From Agriotes lineatus (Eukaryota > Arthropoda > Insecta > Coleoptera > Elateridae): a DNA stretch of 64,000 nucleotides. The stretch covers positions 1 through 64,000 of the forward strand of contig CALNHX010007457.1 of the NCBI GenBank assembly GCA_940337035.1. Reading direction: 5' to 3'. The notes beneath the pieces are model-generated. The model was not told the DNA's origin. It was given only the letters and a program-made list of their open reading frames with translations, and did no database searches. Shown here one piece after another: positions 1 to 11,562 of this stretch. Numbering within the stretch: the stretch's first letter is position 1; the number at the start of each line of letters is the position of its first letter. Both the position numbers and the translations under genes were made by a program.

Positions 1-150
1 AAATTATACAGTTTTGCCGTTTGGAGGTTATACGCACTAATGGAAAAGTTTTAAAAAACAAAAGAGTTCCCACTTCCCAAGTGGTTGCTTCACTCCCAAA
101 AACCACCCCTAACACGCACTGCGGTGGTTTTTAGCGTTTTTTTGAACGAC
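1..150 (+). repeat. About 145-bp repeat, left-arm copy
   Basis: This block recurs in the same orientation at 26986-27125 and inverted at 28745-28889. Its core reads gccgtttggaggttatac. In the right arm the two copies face each other and enclose the decayed gene at 27287-28720, so they look like long terminal inverted repeats of a DNA transposon of about 1.9 kb. In the left arm the partner copy was removed by the roughly 290-bp deletion near 1160. Confidence 0.75.
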
Positions 151-179
151 GAATTGTAAAAACACCTGCTGTGTAAATT

Positions 180-1047
180 ACTGATATTTTTCGTTACTCA
201 TATTCTGATTAAGACAATCCATTTCCTGGAGATGAAGCTGACATGACTTTGCATACAGAAAATGACCAGTTGCTTGAAAAATTGGAACCGTTGCTCTAAC
301 GCAATGCTAATGAAGTTCCCAATTCCCCTTGCATTCCGCTTGAATAAAATGGATTACAATGGTCACTAATTCTAAATACCGCAACCATAATTTTGCAGTT
401 TTTCCAATTTCGCGTTTGTTGCTCCTGAAAACTTGAATCCAATTTTTGTAAGTGTCGTCATTTACTAAGCTGTCAGAAGTTAAAATATTATTTTTTTAAT
501 GCCAATGAGCAAAGGTTGGATATAGTCTTTGTCTTCCTCTGAAACTTCAATTTTATCGAATATTATCATGGAAATAGCTCAAAAATTAAGACAAGGCGCT
601 CGAATCGCTCTTGCGTATGAATGGCCCGAAAGTATATAAGGAACAGCTGCAGAAGCGAATACAGTTGACCATAATTCTGCAAGCCCATTGTCAGTCATAA
701 TAAATTCGATTGATCCCAAAAACGACATTAACAGATGGAATCCTCCCAATCTGACAACGACATTCGTAAATTTTCCGTGTTTCCGATGTCCTTTGCTTTT
801 ATATACAATTGGTAGTCAACGATCATGATGTACGTAGATTGCCCACTTTTTTGCTCTCCTCTACTGCGTAGGTCAAAACGGTCAGTATAGTACTTAAGTG
901 GGTCGGAGGATGATTTACAAAAGGTAGTGCGAGAACCCTAGACTTCACATATGGCACAGTTGGAGTAATTGCTGTCATAAATCTTTTCCATGTAGGATAA
1001 GAGGGTTGATGCAAAAAATGGAAGGTCGGGTGAAGTATTGTGACCAA
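180..1047 (-). pseudogene. Decayed mobile-element gene (left-arm copy), unnamed family
   Basis: This is the left-arm counterpart of the gene described at 27287-28720. The first readable piece (1047-823) contains the segments PYVKSRVLALPFVNHPP and ILTVLTYAVEESKK. Reading on, other frames give VVVRLGGFHLLMSFLGSI and then LSGHSYARAIRA near 620-730. The pieces lie in order on one strand but in different frames and with stops, so the gene is dead. Unlike the right copy it is not split by a MITE. From memory, this block order belongs to a protein family that is highly repeated in invertebrate genomes; I cannot give it a reliable name or activity. Confidence 0.55.
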
Positions 1048-1162
1048 GAACTCACGTCACTAAACTACGCTGAAAGCAACCCTCCACTTTGATCGTTTGT
1101 TGCTCGAAATCTATTGAAGAAAATGAAATTGGTAAGCAAAACCTCTTTATCGAGAATATGAT

Positions 1163-1723
1163 AGGGACGCAAGACGCAAGCCATCCAAGAAGTCGTGTCT
1201 AATGTACCTGGTACTCCGCATGCCTACACTTTGTTCATCTCAAACAAACAAGATATATCTTACTTCTCAAATAATATTCAAAATGAAGTGATAAACCTTT
1301 GCAACGAAAGAAAAAAGATAAAACGAAGTGCTTTTCAAGTTATTTTCATTGTTCAGATTTAGCTCACAAAAACAAATTACTCAATTTGTAAGATGTTTGT
1401 ATTTTTGAATTACCTATGGGGTGGAAAGTGAACTATGTTCACAAACACTAAGCCTTAATGTGGGCCCTTTATTCCACCTCCAAGTCACGTGTCTTGTTAC
1501 TCTACCTTTTAAACTAGTCTTTAGAGGAGTGCGACGTTAATTGTATTTCAACGTCAAATGTCACGCGGACCAGTACCAATCCAGTGGACTGAGAAAAAGT
1601 TTTACCTATCCAACGATACGAAACGAGGACTTACTTATTTCAAACCTGGCACTATACTACGCCACAGAGGTGTTAAATTGTACAATATATCAAAATTATA
1701 GAAAACGGAATTTGTTCAATTAA
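1163..1723 (+). pseudogene. Short open frames of unknown origin (left-arm copy)
   Basis: The frame at 1541-1723 encodes 60 residues, and a partly readable stretch at about 1163-1365 matches the frame at 26703-26951 in the right arm. Both read outward from the decayed element at 1-1130 and in the opposite direction to its gene. I recognise no domain. They are kept as a possible remnant because the same peptides survive in both arms, but recent duplication alone would explain that. Confidence 0.25.
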
Positions 1724-3249
1724 AGAAACGTTTCTTGATTTCATTGAATAAAAAAAACTGGAGAAGGACTATCCCAAGAAATTATAGACCGACATCTCGA
1801 TTGTCAAAATTATAAAGCTCACTCTTTAAACTTGGTTGAAATTCACGCTGGGGGCGTATTACCAAAAAATATAACATTTTTTGTGGCATGGAGTATGGTT
1901 ATGCCCCTAAGAAGTCATACTCAAGCCCCACGTTGTTTGCGACATTAAATATATACTAGCTACACTACGGCTGTGCCTATATATGCGCAGAACTTTCCAA
2001 TACTGATTTTAATTAAGTATTTTAATTACAAATTGCCCTCTTTTGTACAATAATGTCAATAGTTACTTTTTGAAATAGCTCCTGAAAACTTTACAAGGGT
2101 TGATTCTTTTATCTAGTTACTTGTTTCTGAAAAAAATATTTTCAAATATTTCAAATGTGATTTGTATCATAAAGTCACAACTTATGTCAACCAAATGTCA
2201 AAACAGTTTTAAAATTCTAATGACAAAAGCCTAATCTTTTGAATGCTACACAATAATATTAAATAACACAGTAAGTTCTTGGCTCTTAATTAATTTTACC
2301 TTCTTAATGTCTTTATTTATTTTCTAGTTAGGATTTGATAAGAAATCACCCACCTTGAATCTTTTCCTCACACAACGTTCAAAACAGCAACCTATTTTTA
2401 ATCTGCAACTCTACCCATTAAGCAGCTTTCTGCAATGCACTGCTCACAGACAGACCACCAGTCCCAATCGTCGTCTAATATTAGCAAACTACTACTTAAT
2501 TCTTGACAGCAACCAGTCAACAGAGTAAACCTGGACCTCCACCTGCTACAGCTACCATCTCTTGGAATACACCTTCTCTCTCCGATGACACCCTTTTGGA
2601 AGCGCCTCTCAACAATTAACAGATTGTCATAATCCTATTTTATTTGTTATAAGTCAAATGTAATCTCCAAAATAAAGCTGTCCCAATATGACTCCTCAAT
2701 TATTCACTTGTATATAACAATTCTTCTATCCATTAGGTTTTTATCGCATACCAATTATATTCTTTAGTTAATTCTTCTCTTAATTATTTGTTAATATTTC
2801 ATTTTTATTCACCACGCAGATTTAGATTTTACCCTTTTTATATTAGCCAAACATTTTCTCAATAAAACAGAATTATATCCAATATTTGAATTAGACCAAA
2901 ATCGTTTTTCTACATACTAGTTTAGTTTGTTATTTTTTAATAATCGGAAACAAATTGTCTAACAACACATTTTCATTATTTATGCCTTCTAGTCTTATCT
3001 AGTTTGATTTAAACCTACTAAATATTATATTATTTCAAAATTAACATTTGTCATTGTTTTTCAAACTGTATTTTATCAAATTTTATTTTATTTTCAATCC
3101 ACCTGTAATTTTCAAATAACTATATTTCAGACACAAAACTACCTTATCCCCAAATAAATCCGAACCATTTTTATCTCATTGTAATAACCCAATTTTAACA
3201 AATTCTAATTCAAACCATATTAAGCTTGTATCATAACATTTGATACCAT

Positions 3250-3640
3250 TCAAAATGTATTTGTATTTTTTTCGTCTTCTCCTGGGAAGTGGGATAAACT
3301 TATGTCACATTTATTAGTTTCTGTGAAGACGCAATGTGATACTCAATGGCTAGAAAAAACAAGCTATATCTATGGTGTTCAAAAAGTTGGCAAAGGTTCT
3401 AGATGGCTTGGATAAACTTATACTACATAAGAGAAATGAAGAAGCAAAAACTTTATAAAACAAATACAACATTTCTATTCCCTGAGCAGTTTGATAGTGT
3501 GGACTCATATTTTGGACGAAACAGACGACGTTAAAATTATTCTACAGGAAATGGCTATTGGTGTTTCTATTGCTAGCAAGCTAATTAAAAGTTCAATAAA
3601 TTCACTATAAAAGGAGAGGGCGGCACATGACAATCTGCAC
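3250..3640 (+). pseudogene. hAT-type transposase fragment (ZMYM1/DUF4371-like), left arm
   Basis: Broken frames on the plus strand give, in order, SVKTQCDTQW, then VFKKLAKVLDGLDKLILH, then SLSSLIVWTHILDETDD followed by MAIGVSIASKLIKSSINSL. This order resembles the central part of hAT-like proteins annotated as ZMYM1 or DUF4371, where a conserved TRW motif precedes a helical stretch. At least two frame changes and several stops separate the pieces. The same remnant is present inverted in the right arm. Confidence 0.5.
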
Positions 3641-4724
3641 CCCGGCGACAAGTAAGCTAGAGACGACCCCGAAAACAACAATTAAGTATAATAATTACCC
3701 ATTTTTCATAATACTTGACGTTTTAAGATGCTGCATTTAAGGCTCGAATTCGCCAACCTTAATGAAAGAGATATTTTTAAAAAAATTGTTTTAAATATAT
3801 TGATGCAGTCTACAAATTGTCATAAACCAATTTAAGCCGCGACTAGTTATTTTAGTATAGTACTACGCGACTTTGGTTTTTAAATGGAACACCCCGTATA
3901 TTTTTAGATATTTGCAATCAGCGTTAAAAATGCTTTATCGTAGCATACTTAACTAAAATTTTAAACTTATTGAATTTTTAAATTAAAAAATAGCTATTTA
4001 TGTTATAAGTACGAAATTAAGAACTTTTTGGAGGAGCCGCAGTTTATGGCCAAGAGAGCGCAGCGAGGGAGGCACATACATAAGGCGAGTCTAAAAGTCC
4101 GCTTTCGTACGAGATCCATACATATTTTTTTGTTTTACTGCTTTGAGAGAGTTTTTTCGTATTCTTATTCTTAATCAAACTGGTCGGGAACAGTATGATC
4201 ATACTACAAAATGACAATGTGTATTTTGATTTCGACTAATGAAAACACGGCGTTAGATTTTGTTGCTACAGTTATTACTGCTGAAAAGTACAAAAAGTGG
4301 TTGTTTTCATATGCTAAACAGTGCCGAAATGTATAGCTTTTTGATGTAGTAGAACAAAAATAGTAGATTATGTTATTAGGAGTAAAAGTGATACTTTATG
4401 TGGCGAAGCTGAAGTTTATTTAGCCGAACGTTAGTGAGGCAAATAATTCAGCTCCGCTTGATATTGCCACCTCCAGACGAGTAACAATTTATTGAATTAT
4501 TTTCAGCGAAGCAAAACACTACATAAGCATAATTATAATGTTAATAATAGTTTGCCGTATCCTATCTGCACCACGTCATTATTCTCGATCAACACCTAAC
4601 ACTTATAAAATATACCACCTGCTATAAATAAGTAAGTTGCGGTATTATTAATAGATATTGTTTTTGTTTTTTAAATATTTTATTTATATTTTTTAATTGT
4701 ATGTACACTTGTATAATGTATACC

Positions 4725-5020
4725 CTGTTCACACATTTATTGCATGAAGGTTCGTCAAGGAGATTTCCCCAATTTAGCCGTGTAAAATGACTTTGTTTTG
4801 TTTAAAGGTTTACATTACATTTGAGTTTATGATTTCCAAGTGCATTTAGGTTAGAAAATATGACAAAACACCTTTAAACGCAAAGTTGCCATATTTAAAC
4901 AAAACAAAAAATAGAACTTTAGTAATTTTTATATGTATCCAGTTTTACTAATTCTGTAATTGAAGGCATTTTTAATTAAGTACATGAAAGGTTTTACAAC
5001 GCTTTAGATTTTAAATATTT
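4725..5020 (+). repeat. Dispersed repeat (family also at 53390 and 55507)
   Basis: The stretch beginning taccctgttcacacat and ending in the segment with tttaattaagtacatg has a second copy outside the arms, at 53390-53529 plus 55507-55600, where a CR1-like LINE splits it. The right arm carries the inverted copy near 19930-20240. No coding potential is seen. It is probably a MITE or part of a larger unidentified element. Confidence 0.6.
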
Positions 5021-5287
5021 CTCCATGTGTACTGTCAAAATATGCAGTCCATTTGAAAACGATATTCTAATCTGTCAAACGATAGCAAATTTGATGAAAG
5101 TTGTATAGGGTATACAACAAAAAATTACGGTTCTGTTCATGTGCCACTTAACAACAAAAATCCATGGCCAACTTACATGCAAAAACGGGCTGAATATATA
5201 CCATGCGTTCTTTTTAAAAGTATACATAGGGGATACTCGTATCTATACTAAAAAGAAAAATTCTCTTATTTTTGCCACAGCATGCTA

Positions 5288-7571
5288 AAGGAAAGGCAAC
5301 GAGCCAGTTTATGCACGTCATCAATGCACTTTTGCAGGGTCATTCAACGCTAACCCCAAATAAATAAAAATAAGATTTAGTTTTTATAAATAATTCGTCG
5401 AAAAGAATTACTTTTGTATCAACTTTAAAAATAAAACCATATATTTAATGAATCTGTTAATATTTTGAAGTTTTATCGATTTATAACGAACAAATTGATT
5501 TTTATTGCCAAATTTTCCGCTCTTAGGTTGGTGTGACATCGTATTTGGTTTACATAGTATTTAGTTACTGTTTTGTGTTTCTAACCTAACTAATTGAGAT
5601 CGTACGTGGATTGTTAGTAGTGCTTTTTCAAAGTTAGTTATTGCGTTTACGTGTTTTGTGCTGTGGAAATAATGCCGAAAGCCCTATGTAAGCAGTCAAA
5701 ACAGCTTATAGCCTCCCTACTAAGCTATTTTGAGCGGGAACGCGACAATGGAGGCCCCTTAATTCCTTTAGCTGCTGTCCAAGAGGTTTGTTAAACAACG
5801 TATAATTATTGTATTATTACATTATAGTGTTTTATTTATTATAGAGAGTTGCAAATGCCTTGCAAATATGTCTACCAACCGTTAGTTCGGTTGCACAGAC
5901 AATAAAGGCAAATGAACTTATCAAAAGTCCGAAGCGGAAAAAGCTTAGAACCAAACCCGTAGTGGACGTTGACGATTTCGACCAAGTAGCCATAAGAAAT
6001 GTGGTTTATGAAATGTACCAAAACAGTAAGTGAATCATTTACTCTCTTTTGCTGAACATTACAAGTAAGAATAATTTTTTGTTAGAACAACATATTACTC
6101 GGGCATCTCTATTGCGAGTTTTGAAGGAAAGAGATGTTTTCAAGGGAGGAATATCTTCGTTAGGAAAGGTCCTGAAAGATATAGGATTCCGCTGGAAAAA
6201 GGATGATCCACGCAGAGGGCTCATGGAGTTGGATCACATTGCTTTCCGCAGAGTGGAGTTTCTAAGAAAATACATTAAAAATCTGCACCAGGAAAAACCT
6301 TCACAATTTGTATATTTAGACGAAACGTGGATTTTTGAAAATGGCACTGTTTCTAGATCATGGCAAGATGATAGTAAAAACAGCGTTAAAAAAATAAAAT
6401 CAGATGGAAAAAGGTTAGCATTGTAAGTTTAACAGTATTTAAATAATATTATTTATCTATTTTCTTAGATATATCGTTCTTCATGCTGGCAACAGAGATG
6501 GATTTATTCCTGGTGCTTCATTGATTTTTACATCGAGCACAAAAAACCCGGATTACCACGGGGAAATGAATCAGGAAGTTTTTTAAAATGGTTTGAAGAT
6601 CAGCTTTTGAAAAATTTGGAGGAGCCCTCAATTATTGTTATGGATAACGCAAGTTATCATAGCACATTGGCCGATAAAACACCCAATGCTAGTTGGAAAA
6701 AACAAGACATTATTGATTGGTTAACAAGCCGGTCAGTGAATATTGAGGGGAATGTGTTAAAAATGGAATTATTGCAGTTGGTTGCACAGTAAGTATATTA
6801 AGTGAATTCTGTGTGCTCAAGTACTAACAAATTTTTTTCAGGCACAAACCTCCAAAAACGTATGTCGCAGACAACCTTGCGGAACAGTATGGACATACTG
6901 TACTCAGACTTCCTCCCTACCATTGCATTTTCAACCCCATAGAAAATGTGTGGGGGATTGCCAAAACCTATTATAATAAACATATAGGTGAACATGGGTA
7001 CGGCGTAGAAAATACCCTAAATATGTGGCAAGAAGCGTTAAGTAAAGTAACAGCTGAAACGTGGTCAAATTGCGTTACACATGCAGAGGGCATTATACAG
7101 AAGTGGTGGGACAGGGAAGTGGGTTTTGATGTAGAAGACATTGCCCCAATAATAATAGAAGTCAACGACGAAGAATCTGATGACACTTGTGATAGCGATT
7201 AATTATTATATTATATTGTAGATAATTAGTTTGCTGAGTTTCAAGTGTATTGAAATAAATTTACATTTTTACTGTTTTGTCAATGTTCGTTTTAAGTTAT
7301 TTTAATCAATTCATAAATTAGATCAATTTAAATAAATAATAATCACGTTGTAATCTGATGCACAATAATAATTGCAATTTATAAATTTTACTGTTTGATG
7401 GGTGAATACTGTTTGTTGGGTTGCATACTGGTTAGTCGGTTGAATACTGTTTGGTGGGTTGCATACCATTGTGATTTATTTAAGTCGTTTTTAAACCTAG
7501 CGTAAACGGAATAAATATGTGACATCATGACTTGTTGATGACGTGCATAAACTGGCTCCTTGCCTTTTCTA
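5288..7571 (+). mobile_element. Tc1/mariner-superfamily transposon, copy 1
   Basis: The element is 2284 bp, flanked by TA on both sides (5286-5287 and 7572-7573), with terminal inverted repeats of about 35 bp containing gagccagtttatgcacgtca. The right arm of the giant inverted repeat gives the empty site. It encodes a five-exon transposase that is frameshifted in this copy. Copy 2 lies only 260 bp away in opposite orientation and differs by one base in length. Confidence 0.9.
5672..7202 (+). pseudogene. DDE transposase of Tc1-like copy 1, frameshifted
   Basis: Inferred exons are 5672-5785, 5845-6025, 6086-6422, 6469-6788 and 6842-7202, each bounded by GT and AG with compatible phases. The catalytic triad is visible as VYLDETWIFENG in exon 3, IVMDNASYH in exon 4 and FNPIENVWG in exon 5. 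Exon 4 has a run of six T at about 6580-6585 where copy 2 has seven. This shifts the frame upstream of the second aspartate and kills the protein. The first exon starts at an ATG (5672) and encodes MPKALCKQSKQL; exon 2 encodes a helix-turn-helix-like region. A function in cut-and-paste transposition is inferred from the family. Confidence 0.85.
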
Positions 7572-7663
7572 TATTTATTTTAAATTAAAACTCTTAAAAT
7601 TAAATTTTGCTGTATAATTGGTTGCCTACCTATAAGGTAAAACAATAAAAAATAAGTCAATTT

Positions 7664-7831
7664 TGCTTTTTAGTATACAAACGAGTGTCCCCTATGTATA
7701 CTTTAAAAAAGAACGCATGGTATGATATATTGCAGACTATTAAATATTACTGTTTTTTTGTAGTTGCAAAATTGTTTAGTTTACTTTGATGTCACAATAT
7801 GGTGGTTATTATAACAATAAAAACAGTGCTA
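7664..7831. other. Short gap between the two Tc1-like copies; palindromic target of copy 2
   Basis: No gene is seen. The stretch aaaaacagtgctata at 7819-7833 pairs with tatagcactgttttt at 10129-10143 on the far side of copy 2. If the transposon is removed, these form a stem of 15 bp with a very short loop, and the TA used for insertion lies at the edge of the stem. Confidence 0.6.
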
Positions 7832-10116
7832 TAGAAAAGGCAAGGAGCCAGTTTATGCACGTCATCAACAAGTCATGATGTCACATATTTATTCCGTTTA
7901 CGCTAGGTTTAAAAACGACTTAAATAAATCACAATGGTATGCAACCCACCAAACAGTATTCAACCGACTAACCAGTATGCAACCCAACAAACAGTATTCA
8001 CCCATCAAACAGTAAAATTTATAAATTGCAATTATTATTGTGCATCAGATTACAACGTGATTATTATTTATTTAAATTGATCTAATTTATGAATTGATTA
8101 AAATAACTTAAAACGAACATTGACAAAACAGTAAAAATGTAAATTTATTTCAATACACTTGAAACTCAGCAAACTAATTATCTACAATATAATATAATAA
8201 TTAATCGCTATCACAAGTGTCATCAGATTCTTCGTCGTTGACTTCTATTATTATTGGGGCAATGTCTTCTACATCAAAACCCACTTCCCTGTCCCACCAC
8301 TTCTGTATAATGCCCTCTGCATGTGTAACGCAATTTGACCACGTTTCAGCTGTTACTTTACTTAACGCTTCTTGCCACATATTTAGGGTATTTTCTACGC
8401 CGTACCCATGTTCACCTATATGTTTATTATAATAGGTTTTGGCAATCCCCCACACATTTTCTATGGGGTTGAAAATGCAATGGTAGGGAGGAAGTCTGAG
8501 TACAGTATGTCCATACTGTTCCGCAAGGTTGTCTGCGACATACGTTTTTGGAGGTTTGTGCCTGAAAAAAATTTGTTAGTACTTGAGCACACAGAATTCA
8601 CTTAATATACTTACTGTGCAACCAACTGCAATAATTCCATTTTTAACACATTCCCCTCAATATTCACTGACCGGCTTGTTAACCAATCAATAATGTCTTG
8701 TTTTTTCCAACTAGCATTGGGTGTTTTATCGGCCAATGTGCTATGATAACTTGCGTTATCCATAACAATAATTGAGGGCTCCTCCAAATTTTTCAAAAGC
8801 TGATCTTCAAACCATTTTAAAAAAACTTCCTGATTCATTTCCCCGTGGTAATCCGGGTTTTTTGTGCTCGATGTAAAAATCAATGAAGCACCAGGAATAA
8901 ATCCATCTCTGTTGCCAGCATGAAGAACGATATATCTAAGAAAATAGATAAATAATATTATTTAAATACTGTTAAACTTACAATGCTAACCTTTTTCCAT
9001 CTGATTTTATTTTTTTAACGCTGTTTTTACTATCATCTTGCCATGATCTAGAAACAGTGCCATTTTCAAAAATCCACGTTTCGTCTAAATATACAAATTG
9101 TGAAGGTTTTTCCTGGTGCAGATTTTTAATGTATTTTCTTAGAAACTCCACTCTGCGGAAAGCAATGTGATCCAACTCCATGAGCCCTCTGCGTGGATCA
9201 TCCTTTTTCCAGCGGAATCCTATATCTTTCAGGACCTTTCCTAACGAAGATATTCCTCCCTTGAAAACATCTCTTTCCTTCAAAACTCGCAATAGAGATG
9301 CCCGAGTAATATGTTGTTCTAACAAAAAATTATTCTTACTTGTAATGTTCAGCAAAAGAGAGTAAATGATTCACTTACTGTTTTGGTACATTTCATAAAC
9401 CACATTTCTTATGGCTACTTGGTCGAAATCGTCAACGTCCACTACGGGTTTGGTTCTAAGCTTTTTCCGCTTCGGACTTTTGATAAGTTCATTTGCCTTT
9501 ATTGTCTGTGCAACCGAACTAACGGTTGGTAGACATATTTGCAAGGCATTTGCAACTCTCTATAATAAATAAAACACTATAATGTAATAATACAATAATT
9601 ATACGTTGTTTAACAAACCTCTTGGACAGCAGCTAAAGGAATTAAGGGGCCTCCATTGTCGCGTTCCCGCTCAAAATAGCTTAGTAGGGAGGCTATAAGC
9701 TGTTTTGACTGCTTACATAGGGCTTTCGGCATTATTTCCACAGCACAAAACACGTAAACGCAATAACTAACTTTGAAAAAGCACTACTAACAATCCACGT
9801 ACGATCTCAATTAGTTAGGTTAGAAACACAAAACAGTAACTAAATACTATGTAAACCAAATACGATGTCACACCAACCTAAGAGCGGAAAATTTGGCAAT
9901 AAAAATCAATTTGTTCGTTATAAATCGATAAAACTTCAAAATATTAACAGATTCATTAAATATATGGTTTTATTTTTAAAGTTGATACAAAAGTAATTCT
10001 TTTCGACGAATTATTTATAAAAACTAAATCTTATTTTTATTTATTTGGGGTTAGCGTTGAATGACCCTGCAAAAGTGCATTGATGACGTGCATAAACTGG
10101 CTCGTTGCCTTTCCTT
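7832..10116 (-). mobile_element. Tc1/mariner-superfamily transposon, copy 2
   Basis: This 2285-bp copy is inverted relative to copy 1 and nearly identical to it. TA dinucleotides flank it (7830-7831 and 10117-10118). The terminal inverted repeats are imperfect in the same way as in copy 1: one end reads tagaaaaggcaaggagccag and the other, inverted, aaggaaaggcaacgagccag. It lies outside the arm of the giant inverted repeat, so it is an independent insertion rather than the right arm's version of copy 1. Confidence 0.9.
8201..9732 (-). CDS. Intact five-exon DDE transposase (Tc1/mariner superfamily)
   Basis: On the minus strand, exons correspond to those of copy 1, starting at the ATG at 9732-9730 and stopping at 8201. 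All phases fit and the joined frame is open for about 437 codons. The N-terminal exons carry a helix-turn-helix-like region and a basic stretch (KSPKRKKLR). The triad is D in YLDETW, D in VMDNASYH and E in NPIENVW. Counting residues between the second and third acidic residues gives 81, much longer than the 34 of classical Tc1 or mariner. The C-terminus is acidic (EESDDTCDSD). It should cut at TA and join the element ends. Because copy 1 is frameshifted, this copy is the only local source of enzyme. The splice sites are inferred, not observed. Confidence 0.85.
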
Positions 10117-11562
10117 TATATAGTCCATTATAGCACTGTTTTTGCGTTGATATTTTCATAAAGAAAACGTTGGCCCAGTTTTCTTTTGTTTCATACAACT
10201 GACAGATTATCACATTTATGAAATGTCAAAGTTTAAAGATTTTGATTTTTATGGAATAGTATATTATACTCGTTTAATAAAAAGCGTTACAGCACACGTT
10301 CCATTAAAGCACTCCTCACTGGGCACGTCGTGCCCCAATCCCACTCGTGTTACAATTTAATTTACTTGACTTGACGTTTATAGCCCTCGAGCGACTTATA
10401 AACCCTCGGGCCAGAGCTCTCAAACTTGTAAACTTGTCGCCCACGAAAGGGCATTAAACATTTTGCAATAGTATTTCATTTCCTGTTAGATTTGAAAACC
10501 TTGGTCGAGTTACTCTCTTTCACAAAGCCGGCCCTGCCTTAAAACCGACCCTGTAATTTAAAGTCGTAAGTTCGAATTCATTCGAAACTAGCTTAAACCC
10601 CGCGGCATATGCCGCATTTAAAATGTAGGACGAATTTAATAACTTTTGTTGCACTAAAGAAAGTTTTAAAAGCACGCTAGAGATTGGCAGTAAGGAAAAG
10701 TTCCAAAAAATATATTTTCAAATGGAAAGTCTCTGTAAAGGAAACGCTTGCCCCTGGAAGGCGTCCTAATTAATATGACGTTGTTGGAACGCAGTCAAAA
10801 AAAAATCCGGAAAGAATTAATGCTCTTGTGACTTATGAGATTATATGTGAGAATTATTTGCTCCACCGAAATAATTTTCAGCTGCCTGCAATCTGTGTTT
10901 CTTTTCAGGTTTAAGCCGTTGAGCGCCATAAAAATATAAATGCGGTAACTCAAGTCTCCAGTTACGCCGTTACTGATATTGTTAAATAACTCGATTAATT
11001 ATTATTTCTTTGGCATTTTAAACTGGCATTATTATTATTATCTTTATAATAGCAACCATAAGTAACTGTTTATAATGTTTATATGCTAGCGAGTTAATTT
11101 TCTTCTTAAATCGCTAGTGAATTAATAGTAGATTGCTCTACAAGTTAAGAAAAGTGAGAGTTTTCCAGCAAATGTAAAAGTTTTACGTGAGCATGGAATT
11201 TTCCAATGTGTTAAACATGCAATTTTTCCGTGTAGTTGACAAAAATATCTTTTTAAATAATTTTGGTCAAAGTATGGAAGCGCAATGTTTACTGTACTGT
11301 ATAAATATAAATAACCAATATACATTATAGAATACTTGAAAATGGATGAATCTGTTATTAATTCATTTAGTTTCAATTTAAACTGCAGTGTTCTATAGCA
11401 GCTACTTGGCGCATTCGGTTACTTATTTAAAAATAGACCTGCGTTTTTCACATATCTCAGCGGTCGTGCTTTTAAAAACATGATGTTTGTATTTACTTAT
11501 TTTACAGTACTGCAATTAAAGTGATAATAAATAAATCAATCAAATATTTATTTGCTTTTATT
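10117..11562. other. No gene recognised; contains a diverged repeat
   Basis: I see no credible coding exon here. About 10360-10430 is a diverged inverted match to 29845-29915 (shared core gagggtttataa). Otherwise the sequence is AT-rich and looks unique within the window. The frame at 11122-11376 has no recognisable content. Confidence 0.5.

Larger units (their letters stand above)
1..7663 (+). repeat. Left arm of a giant imperfect inverted repeat
   Basis: Read as reverse complement, this stretch recurs at 19578-28889 in the same order. Matching landmarks include the small frame at 1541-1723 (recurs at 26341-26523, identical peptide), the frame at 823-1047 (recurs at 27287-27511 with one residue changed), the GC-richer block at 4040-4110 (recurs near 20870-20940) and the last shared stretch at 7651-7663 (against 19578-19590). 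The outer end is cut by the window, so the arm may continue upstream. Compared with the right arm it lacks about 290 bp near 1155-1165 and carries a 2.28 kb Tc1-like transposon at 5288-7571. Where I compared bases directly the arms differ at only one or two positions per hundred. Confidence 0.93.
5201..7720. mobile_element. Small MITE split by a Tc1-like transposon
   Basis: The ends ccatgcgttctttttaaaag (5201) and its near reverse complement ending gaacgcatgg (7720) form terminal inverted repeats of about 45 bp. Without the transposon at 5288-7571 the element would be about 234 bp. It is flanked by TA-rich sequence. The right arm holds only part of this MITE (about 19578-19754). The inner break of the giant inverted repeat therefore lies inside it. 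Confidence 0.65.

Noticed and set aside
823..1047. A stand-alone small gene of 74 residues
   Set aside because: It is one piece of the decayed element gene that continues in other frames; not an independent gene.
8217..8605. Plus-strand open frames opposite the Tc1-like transposase
   Set aside because: Antisense shadows of exon 5 and exon 4; identical shadows occur in copy 1.
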